This document shows, piece after piece, positions 1 through 5,558 of a DNA stretch of 5,558 bases. Source of the stretch: Zetaproteobacteria bacterium (lineage in GTDB: Bacteria; Pseudomonadota; Zetaproteobacteria; Mariprofundales; Mariprofundaceae); NCBI GenBank assembly GCA_021545595.1, contig JAJRVG010000108.1:1-5558 (forward strand), written 5' to 3'. The notes under the pieces were generated by a model. It did no database searches. It was given only the letters and a program-made list of their open reading frames with translations, and was not told where the DNA came from. How positions within the stretch are numbered: the first letter of the stretch is position 1; each line of letters opens with the position of its first letter. The position numbers and the translations under genes are program-made.

Positions 1-430
1 GAACACTATTCTGAACAAGCGCGAAGGCTACCGGGCTGCCTATGATGACTTCGATCCGGTAAAAGTAGCAGCCTACGATGAGGTGAAAGTAGCGGAGCTA
101 TTAAATAACGTCGGAATTGTACGCAACCGCCTGAAACTGCGCGCCTCAATCAACAACGCTCAACACTTTCTCGAAGTGCAAAAGGAGTTCGGCACTTTTG
201 ATGCCTATATCTGGGGTTTTGTGAACAACAAAACGATCATCAACCAATTCCAGGAGATGTCAGAGGTGCCTGCTACCAGCCCTGAGTCGGATGCGCTGAG
301 CAAAGATTTGAAAAAACGGGGATTCAAGTTTGTTGGCCCAACCATCATCTATGCACATATGCAGGCCATCGGCATGGTCAACGACCATCTCATTACCTGC
401 TTCCGACACAGTGAACTGGCTACAATTTAA
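1..430 (+). CDS. tag: 3-methyladenine DNA glycosylase I (Tag), 5'-truncated by the window edge
   Basis: Base-excision repair enzyme that removes 3-methyladenine from alkylated DNA in the cytoplasm. The frame is open from base 2 to the TAA at 428-430, giving 142 residues. The GTG at 83 is an internal valine, not the start, because family-like sequence (TILNKREGYRAAYDDFDPVK) lies upstream of it. Recognition rests on that N-terminal block, the block DALSKDLKKRGFKFVG, and the end GMVNDHLITC. In that last block the His (386-388) and Cys (398-400) match the HxxxC half of the zinc site of E. coli Tag (His175, Cys179). By comparison with the 187-residue E. coli protein, about 47 N-terminal residues lie outside the window. 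These would include the other two zinc ligands and the base-pocket Glu and Trp, so those cannot be checked. The next gene starts 64 bases downstream on the same strand with no evident terminator between, so co-transcription is possible. Confidence 0.95.
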   Translation, partial: NTILNKREGYRAAYDDFDPVKVAAYDEVKVAELLNNVGIVRNRLKLRASINNAQHFLEVQKEFGTFDAYIWGFVNNKTIINQFQEMSEVPATSPESDALSKDLKKRGFKFVGPTIIYAHMQAIGMVNDHLITCFRHSELATI

Positions 431-459
431 AGTCTGTTAACGCTAAACCTTTGTAAGCC

Positions 460-498
460 ATGGAAATAATCGCCTCCACTGATACCGTAGCGTCATGA
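460..498 (+). other. Possible 12-codon upstream mini-ORF overlapping the sixA start
   Basis: An ATG at 460-462 opens a 12-codon frame (MEIIASTDTVAS) whose TGA (496-498) overlaps the sixA ATG (495-497) as ATGA, the arrangement used for translational coupling. sixA itself has no clear Shine-Dalgarno sequence, which would fit coupling. However, the mini-ORF also lacks a clear ribosome site, and such short frames are common by chance. It is recorded as a weak candidate only. Confidence 0.15.
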
Positions 499-1001
499 AA
501 CGTTTTATTACGCTTATTCGACACGCCAAATCAGATTGGGGCCATCCGGAACTCTCAGACTTCGACAGGCCACTTAATGGCCGTGGTGAGAGGGATGCCC
601 CTTTTATGGGGGAGAAACTGGCTGAAAAACTGGGTGAGTTTGATACCCAGATCGAACTCATGCTTGCCAGCCCGGCCAATCGGGCAATGGCTACTGCCAG
701 AGTGGTGGCTGATGCCATTGACTACCCGGCTGAGAAGATAGAGACAGACCCCGACCTGTATCTTGCATCCTCCACAGAGCTCCTGCATGCACTTCAATCT
801 GTTGATGACGGTATCCACCACACCGCCCTGGTCAGCCACAACCCCGGTCTGACTACGCTGGTCAACAGCCTTGGCAGCCAGTACATTCCCAACCTGCCAA
901 CTTGTGGAATCATGATTATTGAAGCTGATATCACATCGTGGGAACAGCTGCAGGCAAGTAGTGGACATAGCATCGACTTCCTCTATCCCAAACGTTTTTA
1001 A
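495..1001 (+). CDS. sixA: SixA-like phosphohistidine phosphatase (histidine phosphatase superfamily)
   Basis: A 168-residue cytoplasmic phosphatase of the short branch of the histidine phosphatase (phosphoglycerate mutase-like) superfamily. The catalytic motif near the N-terminus is LIRHAKS, with Arg9 and the nucleophile His10. It is followed by the SixA-style segment around DFDRPLNGRG (residues 22-31). ASPANRAMATA (58-68) carries the conserved Arg63, and VSHNPGL (113-119) holds the second catalytic His115. In E. coli, SixA dephosphorylates phosphohistidine on signalling or phosphotransfer proteins; whether this one acts on an HPt domain or on a PTS-type protein cannot be seen. The start is fixed by an in-frame TGA at 480-482, with ATG 495 the only start codon after it. 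No good Shine-Dalgarno sequence precedes it. No kinase or HPt gene is adjacent. Family membership is firm; the exact substrate is inferred. Confidence 0.88.
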   Translation: MKRFITLIRHAKSDWGHPELSDFDRPLNGRGERDAPFMGEKLAEKLGEFDTQIELMLASPANRAMATARVVADAIDYPAEKIETDPDLYLASSTELLHALQSVDDGIHHTALVSHNPGLTTLVNSLGSQYIPNLPTCGIMIIEADITSWEQLQASSGHSIDFLYPKRF

Positions 1002-1009
1002 CACACCCA

Positions 1010-1035
1010 TAAAAGGCTTCCTGCCTTTTACTTTT
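1010..1035 (+). terminator. Probable Rho-independent terminator after sixA
   Basis: A perfect 8-base-pair stem, TAAAAGGC (1010-1017) with GCCTTTTA (1023-1030), closes a 5-base loop. It is followed by C and TTTT (1032-1035). It begins nine bases after the sixA stop, the usual place for a terminator. The stem has only three G-C pairs and the T tract is interrupted, so it is weaker than the terminator after htpG. Confidence 0.55.
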
Positions 1036-1117
1036 ACCGCTCCGCCGGCGCATGTCCGCCTATGCTCACGAACTCATGACATTCGCTCGCCGCACGTCCA
1101 TGTGCGGATCGATTGTG
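1036..1117. repeat. GC-rich intergenic element with hairpins, possibly a dispersed repeat
   Basis: Non-coding stretch between the sixA terminator and the htpG promoter, visibly richer in G and C than the AT-rich sequence flanking it. It contains the palindrome CGCCGGCG (1043-1050), a small GGCG/CGCC inverted pair (1047-1050 with 1057-1060), and a hairpin CCGCAC (1090-1095) with GTGCGG (1102-1107). The open frames crossing it show no protein-like character and no start signal. The composition and nested palindromes resemble dispersed intergenic repeats of proteobacteria, but only one copy is in the window, so repeat status is an inference. Confidence 0.35.
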
Positions 1118-1127
1118 CCCCCCCCCC

Positions 1128-1157
1128 CTTGAAATAAAATGGGCTTACCCCCATATA
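1128..1157 (+). promoter_or_regulatory. Sigma-32 (RpoH) heat-shock promoter of htpG
   Basis: The -35 element CTTGAAA (1128-1134) and the -10 element CCCCATATA (1149-1157) match the E. coli sigma-32 consensus (CTTGAAA and CCCCATnT) at essentially every position, with a 14-base spacer inside the accepted range. Transcription would start near 1163-1165, giving a 5' leader of about 27 bases that is AT-rich and ends in the htpG ribosome site. The gene downstream is a classic heat-shock gene, which independently supports the call. No CIRCE inverted repeat (HrcA operator) is visible. Confidence 0.9.
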
Positions 1158-1181
1158 GTCTGAAACATATTTAAAAACTGA

Positions 1182-1187
1182 GAGGAA
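1182..1187 (+). promoter_or_regulatory. Ribosome binding site of htpG
   Basis: GAGGAA sits three bases before the ATG at 1191, within AGAGGAACCC. It is a good Shine-Dalgarno match at slightly short spacing and supports this start. It is the only clear ribosome site among the three genes whose starts lie on the plus strand in this window. Confidence 0.75.
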
Positions 1188-1190
1188 CCC

Positions 1191-3092
1191 ATGAGTGAAA
1201 CAACCAAAGAGACATTAAGTTTTCAGACTGAAGTAAAGCAACTGCTGGATCTGATGATCCACTCACTCTACTCCAATAAGGAGATATTTCTTCGTGAACT
1301 GATCTCCAATGCATCCGATGCAGCCGATAAACTTCGCTTTGAGGCCACCACCGATGATGCCCTGTTTGAAGGCAACTCCGACCTGCATCTGTTTATCGGC
1401 ATTGATAAAGAGGCCCGCACCATCACCGTCCGTGACAACGGCATTGGCATGAATCGTGACGAGGTGATTGAAAACATCGGCACCATCGCCCGTTCAGGTA
1501 CCAAAGAGTTTTTTGGCCAGCTCACCGGTGATCAGGAGAAAGATGCACACCTGATCGGCCAGTTTGGTGTCGGCTTCTACTCATCATTTCTGGTAGCGGA
1601 CAGAGTCACCCTGACAACACGTCGCGCAGGCCTGACCGGTGAACATGGTGTTCGCTGGGAATCAACTGGTGATGGTGAATATTCACTTGAGACCGTAGAG
1701 AAGGCTGAGCGTGGAACGGAGATCACGCTGCACCTGCGTGAAGATGCAGATGAGTTTCTGGAACCGTTCCGTCTCCACTCAATCATTCATAAATATGCGG
1801 ATCATATCCCCTTCCCTATTCGTATGCTTGGTGAAGCTTCAGCCACAGAAGAGGGTGAAGTCTCTCAGCCTGAAATCGAGACCGTTAACCAGGCATCCGC
1901 TCTCTGGACACGTCCGAAATCTGAGCTTAATGAAGAGGAGTACAACAACTTCTACAAGCATGTTTCCCACGATTTCGAAGAGCCTCTGGCACGCATCCAT
2001 CAGAAGCTTGAAGGTAAATATGAGTATACACTGCTTCTCTATCTACCAAAAAAAGCCCCGTTTGATCTCTGGCAGGCTGAAGCTAAACATGGTGTAAAAC
2101 TGTACGTACGGCGTGTGTTCATCATGGAAGCCAACGAAGAGCTGCTTCCCCGATATCTCCGCTTTGTTCGTGGCGTAATGGATTCCAACGATCTTCCACT
2201 CAACGTGTCGCGTGAAATTCTGCAGAAGAGCCCTGCCATGGACGCGATGAAAAAGGGTGCGACCAAACGCATTCTCTCTCTGCTTGAGGATATGGCCAAA
2301 AACAGTCCTGATGACTATGCATCCTTCTGGGGTGAGTTCGGTAATGCTATCAAAGAGGGTGTGATTGAGGATTTTGCCAACAAAGAAAGGGTTGCAGCAC
2401 TACTGCGTTTTTCTTCGACAGAGTCCGATGAACAGAGTGTTTCACTTGCCGACTATGTTAGCCGCATGAAAGAGGGGCAGGAGAAAATTTACTACATCAC
2501 CGCTGAGAGTCTGACTGCTGCCAAAGGTAGCCCGCATCTTGAGCTTTTCCGTAAAAAAGGTGTTGAGGTTCTGCTGCTCTCTGACCGGATCGACGAGTGG
2601 CTCACATCGAACCTCAATGAGTTTGATGGCAAGTCACTACAATCTGTAGCCAGGGGTGAGGTCGATCTCTCCGGCATCGCATCTGACGGCAAGAGTGCCG
2701 AAGAAGATGCCAAAGAGGCCGAGGAGAAGGCAAAAAGCGCCGGGCCTGCGGTTGAAAAGATCAAAAAAGCACTGGGTGATCGGGTGAAAGATGTCCGTAT
2801 CACCAATCGCCTGACTGAATCCCCCGCCTGTCTTGTGGCCGATCAGTTCGACATGAGCGGTAACATGGATCGTATTCTGAAACAGCTGGGTCAAAATGCT
2901 CCGGGCATGAAGCCGATTCTGGAGATCAATCCGGATCATGCGATAGTGAAACGTCTGGCCAAAGCAAGGAAAAAGGAGCTGATCAATGATCTCTCTTCCA
3001 TCCTCCTTGATCAGGCACTGTTGGCCGAAGGTGCGTTGCCGGACGATCCGGCCGGATTTGTCCGAAGAATCAACGAACTGTTAATTAAGTAA
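1191..3092 (+). CDS. htpG: Molecular chaperone HtpG (bacterial Hsp90)
   Basis: ATP-dependent cytosolic chaperone that acts as a homodimer and remodels client proteins with the DnaK system. At 633 residues it is full length (E. coli 624). The N-terminal GHKL ATPase domain (about 1-230) shows RELISNASDA with the catalytic Glu36 and Mg-binding Asn40, DNGIGM (82-87) with the adenine-binding Asp82, the lid segment GTIARSGTKEF (97-107), GQFGVGFYSSF (123-133), and RGTEITLHL (174-182). The middle domain (about 235-510) includes LNVSREILQ (337-345), whose Arg341 matches the gamma-phosphate-sensing arginine. An Ala/Glu/Lys-rich charged linker (about 500-520) leads to the C-terminal dimerisation domain with NRLTESPACLVADQ (539-552). 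There is no eukaryotic MEEVD tail, as expected for bacteria. Start chosen from the ribosome site and the typical N-terminus (TLSFQTEVKQLL). It appears to be a single-gene heat-shock unit with its own sigma-32 promoter and a strong terminator. Confidence 0.99.
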   Translation: MSETTKETLSFQTEVKQLLDLMIHSLYSNKEIFLRELISNASDAADKLRFEATTDDALFEGNSDLHLFIGIDKEARTITVRDNGIGMNRDEVIENIGTIARSGTKEFFGQLTGDQEKDAHLIGQFGVGFYSSFLVADRVTLTTRRAGLTGEHGVRWESTGDGEYSLETVEKAERGTEITLHLREDADEFLEPFRLHSIIHKYADHIPFPIRMLGEASATEEGEVSQPEIETVNQASALWTRPKSELNEEEYNNFYKHVSHDFEEPLARIHQKLEGKYEYTLLLYLPKKAPFDLWQAEAKHGVKLYVRRVFIMEANEELLPRYLRFVRGVMDSNDLPLNVSREILQKSPAMDAMKKGATKRILSLLEDMAKNSPDDYASFWGEFGNAIKEGVIEDFANKERVAALLRFSSTESDEQSVSLADYVSRMKEGQEKIYYITAESLTAAKGSPHLELFRKKGVEVLLLSDRIDEWLTSNLNEFDGKSLQSVARGEVDLSGIASDGKSAEEDAKEAEEKAKSAGPAVEKIKKALGDRVKDVRITNRLTESPACLVADQFDMSGNMDRILKQLGQNAPGMKPILEINPDHAIVKRLAKARKKELINDLSSILLDQALLAEGALPDDPAGFVRRINELLIK

Positions 3093-3107
3093 ACAACAAG
3101 CCATAAT

Positions 3108-3135
3108 AAAAGGGAGCGTTATCGCTCCCTTTTTT
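3108..3135. terminator. Strong bidirectional terminator between htpG and thrB
   Basis: Perfect stem GGGAGCG (3112-3118) and CGCTCCC (3123-3129) with a TTAT loop, followed by six Ts on the plus strand. Four As before the stem (3108-3111) pair with the first Ts, and on the minus strand they read as a T tract (TTTTATTAT). It therefore fits termination of htpG, 16 bases after its stop, and of thrB arriving from the right. Confidence 0.92.
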
Positions 3136-3162
3136 GTTTGCTCCGAATGACTGCTTCGGCAT

Positions 3163-4104
3163 TTAGCTGGCGCGGTGTAGCACCAGTTTCTTTCGATACT
3201 CCTCAGGATTTTTGGTCTGGATCATCGCCCCGCCACGAGGATAGAGCGCATCAAAGAGTCGAGAGACCCAGAAACGGAGTGCGCCAAGTCTGAGCAGCAC
3301 CGGGAGAGCAGCCTTCTCGGCATCACTCAGTAGACGAAGCTCCCCATACCCCTTAAGAAATGCCTGCATACGAGCCTGATCATCTTCACCCGGTAACACA
3401 GCCTGCGCATGGAGTGAAATGGCAACATCCATGGCGTAAGCGGCATCATGGGCATAATAGAAATCAATAATGCCGGTCACCTCATCACCCTCGAAAAGAA
3501 TGTTGTCGACAAACAGATCGCCGTGAATCACACCGGCAGGAAGATCGAATGTCTGCTCTTTCTGAAAAGCCAGCTCATCAAACAGTAGCATGGCTGAGCC
3601 TTCACCATAACGCTTCTCAACATCAGCCATCATTCCACCAATCCTGTCGGACAGCCACTCCATGCCGGTCGGACTGCTGCGATGCTCAGGAAACTCCCTG
3701 CCTGCCAGATGCAGTTGTGCCAGCGCCCGCCCGGAGGATCGCAGTTGTGCGAGGTTTAGTTCATCCAGTGTTCGCCCTGGAAGGCATGAAATAATACACC
3801 CCTTTTTACCATGGGTATCAAAGATTAGTTCACCATCTTGTCTCACCATCACATCGGGACAGGAGAGGCCGTGATGTGACAGATATTTCATCAGTCGCAT
3901 GAAGTAAGGCAGCTCATCATCAGCCATGCGCTCAAAGATGGTGAGTACATAACGGCCGGAGTTTGGGCTACCCTGGGTATCAATAAAGAAGTTGCTGTTT
4001 TCAATACCTGCGGCGATGCCTTCAAAACTACGCAGAGTACCCAGTTCATAGCCGTTTAAAACGGCTTCAAAATCGGGTCGGGAAAGTTCGGTATAAACAG
4101 ACAT
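3163..4104 (-). CDS. thrB: Homoserine kinase, APH-fold type (ThrB)
   Basis: Phosphorylates the side-chain hydroxyl of L-homoserine with ATP to give O-phospho-L-homoserine, the substrate of threonine synthase. The 313 residues have the length and layout of the alternative ThrB family found in Pseudomonas and relatives, which has the aminoglycoside phosphotransferase/choline kinase fold rather than the GHMP-kinase fold of E. coli ThrB. Evidence: the N-terminus MSVYTELSRPDFEAVL, the family block FEGIAAGIENSNFF (27-40), the catalytic loop VIHGDLFVDNILF (192-204; Asp196 the likely base, Asn201 metal-binding), and the metal-binding Asp214 in GIIDFYYAHD (211-220). The start is chosen by family N-terminus; GGGA just before the ATG is too close to be a good ribosome site. 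It converges on htpG and diverges from murA, with no other threonine gene in view. A related sugar or amino-acid kinase is less likely given the N-terminal block. Confidence 0.93.
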   Translation of the reverse strand: MSVYTELSRPDFEAVLNGYELGTLRSFEGIAAGIENSNFFIDTQGSPNSGRYVLTIFERMADDELPYFMRLMKYLSHHGLSCPDVMVRQDGELIFDTHGKKGCIISCLPGRTLDELNLAQLRSSGRALAQLHLAGREFPEHRSSPTGMEWLSDRIGGMMADVEKRYGEGSAMLLFDELAFQKEQTFDLPAGVIHGDLFVDNILFEGDEVTGIIDFYYAHDAAYAMDVAISLHAQAVLPGEDDQARMQAFLKGYGELRLLSDAEKAALPVLLRLGALRFWVSRLFDALYPRGGAMIQTKNPEEYRKKLVLHRAS

Positions 4105-4154
4105 TCCCGAAGCGTAGTTTATTGGAAGTTATTTGCCATAGATAACCCGAAAAT

Positions 4155-4229
4155 AACCACAAAGAGGCAAAGGCACAAAAAAACCATTTCATCTATTTGT
4201 ATTCTTCGTACCTCTGTGCCTCTGTGGTG
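4155..4229. repeat. Imperfect inverted repeat of CCACAGAGGCACAGAGG type
   Basis: The left arm AACCACAAAGAGGCAAAGGC (4155-4174) and the right arm, read on the minus strand as ACCACAGAGGCACAGAGG (4228-4211), are degenerate inverted copies of the same purine-rich word, with a few small gaps. The 36 bases between the arms are AT-rich. Similar words (CCACAGAG, GGCACAGAGG) are, from general experience, found scattered between genes in many environmental bacteria, where the reverse reading yields spurious peptides such as FFTTEAQR. That peptide does occur here on the minus strand. It lies in the divergent thrB-murA gap, where it could form a hairpin in either transcript. It has no terminal target duplication that I can see. 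Confidence 0.6.
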
Positions 4230-4331
4230 AAAAAAGTCTTCTTTTTGATTACTGTTCCGTGGTTGTCCACGCCCCCCCCAACAGGTAGCGTGCGCAACTC
4301 ATTATGCGACGTTTTATGGATAATATTACCG

Positions 4332-5558
4332 ATGGATAACATCATCATTCGGGGTGGAACCCCCCTGTCAGGAACCGTTGAGGCAAGTGGCGCAAAAAAC
4401 GCAGCGCTCCCACTTCTGGCAGCATCCATTCTGGCAGACGGTCCGGTTGTCTATCACCGTATTCCACACCTGAAAGATATCACCACCATGATGACCCTGA
4501 TCTCCTATCAGGGTGCTGAGGTGACATTCGATGATCAGGCCCGCATTCATATCGACACTACCTGTGCAACCAAACCCGAAGCACCTTATGATCTGGTCAA
4601 AACCATGCGCGCATCCGCCCTTGTGCTTGGCCCGCTTCTGGCCCGTTTTGGGGAGGCCAGAGTCAGCCTGCCAGGCGGTTGTGCCATCGGCGCACGCCCT
4701 ATCGACATGCACCTTAAAGGGCTTGAGGCAATGGGGGCAAAGATCAACGTTGACCATGGCTATGTGGAGGCGCGCGCGCCCAATGGTCTGAAAGGCACAC
4801 GAATTGTTTTTGATCAGGTCACTGTGACCGGTACCGAAAACCTGATGATGGCCGCTGTGCTGGCCAAGGGTGAAACAGTGCTTGAAAATGCGGCAAGGGA
4901 GCCGGAGGTGGTTAATCTTGCTGTCTCCCTGCGTCAATTGGGGGCAGACATTGAAGGCGATGGCAGCCACCGGATCACTGTTCGTGGCGTCGATTCCATC
5001 AGTGGCGGCCACATGACTGCCATCCCGGATCGCATTGAAGTCGCTACCTACCTGGCTGCGGCACTGGTCACACAGGGTGATGTAAAGGTCACCATGGCTG
5101 AAGCCGATGATGTTGAAGCCTTTCTTGCACGGGTAAGTGACACCGGAGCATCTGTTGAAACAGGTGAAGGGTGGATTCGATGCAGGGCAAATGGCCGTCT
5201 TAAATCTGTGAATATCAGTACCATGCCCCACCCCGGTTTCCCGACCGACCTTCAGGCTCAGTTTATGGCCATGATGGCCATCGCTGATGGCACAAGCACG
5301 ATCAGTGAAACTATTTTTGAGAATCGTTTCATGCATGTGCAGGAGCTGGTTCGTATGGGCGCAGATATTCAGCTTGATGGTCACATTGCCATTGTAAAGG
5401 GTGTTGCAAAACTCTCTGGTGCTCCGGTGATGGCTACAGACCTGCGTGCATCGGCCAGCCTTGTTCTGGCAGGACTTGCTGCAGAGGGTGAGACGATTAT
5501 TTCCCGTGTTTATCACATTGACCGTGGCTATGAACGTATTGAAGAAAAACTAATGAAA
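4332..5558 (+). CDS. murA: UDP-N-acetylglucosamine 1-carboxyvinyltransferase (MurA), 3' end cut by window edge
   Basis: Transfers enolpyruvate from PEP to UDP-N-acetylglucosamine, the first committed step of peptidoglycan synthesis, in the cytoplasm; target of fosfomycin. The frame is open without a stop for 409 codons to the last base. E. coli MurA has 419 residues and ends shortly after RGYERIE, so only about ten residues and the stop are missing. Visible active-site residues: Lys22-Asn23 in SGAKNAALPLL, Arg93 in KTMRAS, the catalytic Cys117 in PGGCAIGARPID (C115 in E. coli), Asp306 in PGFPTDLQAQ, Asp370 and Arg372 in ATDLRASASLVLAGL, and Arg398 in HIDRGYERIE. A cysteine rather than an aspartate at 117 predicts the usual fosfomycin-sensitive form. 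The ATG at 4332 is chosen because MDNIIIRGG matches the family N-terminus; there is no clear Shine-Dalgarno sequence. A 382-codon open frame on the opposite strand (4368-5516) is a shadow of this gene. Confidence 0.97.
   Translation, partial: MDNIIIRGGTPLSGTVEASGAKNAALPLLAASILADGPVVYHRIPHLKDITTMMTLISYQGAEVTFDDQARIHIDTTCATKPEAPYDLVKTMRASALVLGPLLARFGEARVSLPGGCAIGARPIDMHLKGLEAMGAKINVDHGYVEARAPNGLKGTRIVFDQVTVTGTENLMMAAVLAKGETVLENAAREPEVVNLAVSLRQLGADIEGDGSHRITVRGVDSISGGHMTAIPDRIEVATYLAAALVTQGDVKVTMAEADDVEAFLARVSDTGASVETGEGWIRCRANGRLKSVNISTMPHPGFPTDLQAQFMAMMAIADGTSTISETIFENRFMHVQELVRMGADIQLDGHIAIVKGVAKLSGAPVMATDLRASASLVLAGLAAEGETIISRVYHIDRGYERIEEKLMK

Noticed and set aside
555..1010. A 151-codon minus-strand frame
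   Set aside because: It is antisense to the SixA-like gene, whose catalytic motifs are intact, and has no recognisable domain or ribosome site.
919..1137. A 72-codon plus-strand frame crossing the sixA end and the htpG upstream gap
   Set aside because: It starts inside sixA in another frame, runs through a likely terminator, the GC-rich element and the C11 tract, and has no protein-like pattern.
1711..2097. A 128-codon plus-strand frame within htpG
   Set aside because: It is an out-of-frame shadow of htpG, rich in Ser, Arg and Lys, with no motif.
2492..2939. Two minus-strand frames (2492-2806 and 2637-2939) opposite the htpG 3' half
   Set aside because: They overlap each other and a clearly functional htpG, and no domain or start signal supports either.
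3143..3159. Inverted pair CCGAA / TTCGG just after the thrB stop
   Set aside because: It is only a five-base stem with a seven-base loop and no T tract on the minus strand. The strong hairpin at 3112-3129 explains termination better.
4193..4429. A 78-codon minus-strand frame ending in FFTTEAQRYEEYK
   Set aside because: It overlaps the murA start and the inverted repeat. The TTEAQR-like tail is the known by-product of translating CCACAGAGGCACAGAGG-type repeats, not a protein family.
4368..5516. A 382-codon open frame on the minus strand
   Set aside because: It lies wholly antisense to murA, which keeps all its active-site motifs in the other frame. The translation is rich in Cys and His with no recognisable domain, as expected of a reverse-strand shadow.
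1..5558. Search for CRISPR arrays, tRNA or rRNA genes, insertion sequences, toxin-antitoxin pairs or a new multi-gene system
   Set aside because: No regularly spaced repeats, cloverleaf-like segments, transposase motifs or unexplained gene clusters are visible; all long frames are accounted for by five known housekeeping families.

Overview
The window is a stretch of ordinary bacterial chromosome with five protein-coding genes, two of them cut by the window edges. It most resembles a Gram-negative proteobacterium. The homoserine kinase is the aminoglycoside-phosphotransferase-like type (as in Pseudomonas), the htpG promoter is a near-perfect sigma-32 heat-shock promoter, and a short SixA-type phosphatase and a Tag-type glycosylase are present. 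Base composition looks close to balanced. Gamma- or Zetaproteobacteria are both plausible; I cannot decide from this sequence alone.

Layout from left to right: (1) 1-430, plus strand: the 3' three-quarters of tag (3-methyladenine DNA glycosylase I). (2) 495-1001, plus strand: a SixA-like histidine phosphatase. (3) 1002-1190: a 189-base gap holding a possible terminator, a GC-rich stretch with hairpins that looks like an intergenic repeat, an 11-base C run, and a sigma-32 promoter reading into htpG. (4) 1191-3092, plus strand: htpG (bacterial Hsp90). (5) 3108-3135: a strong terminator shared by the converging htpG and thrB. (6) 3163-4104, minus strand: thrB (homoserine kinase, threonine synthesis). 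(7) 4105-4331: a 227-base divergent gap with an imperfect inverted repeat of the CCACAGAGGCACAGAGG kind and a C8 run. (8) 4332 to the right edge, plus strand: murA (first committed step of peptidoglycan synthesis), lacking only about its last ten residues and its stop.

The genes do not form one pathway: they cover DNA alkylation repair, protein histidine dephosphorylation, stress-induced protein folding, amino-acid synthesis and cell-wall synthesis. tag and sixA could share a transcript (64-base gap, no terminator seen). htpG is its own heat-shock unit, bounded by terminators on both sides. thrB and murA diverge from the repeat-bearing gap.

I found no sign of a new defence, mobile or biosynthetic system. 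The most interesting parts are the non-coding ones: the textbook heat-shock promoter joined to a C tract, and two different repeat-like intergenic elements. A 382-codon open frame antisense to murA is a shadow and is not called as a gene.
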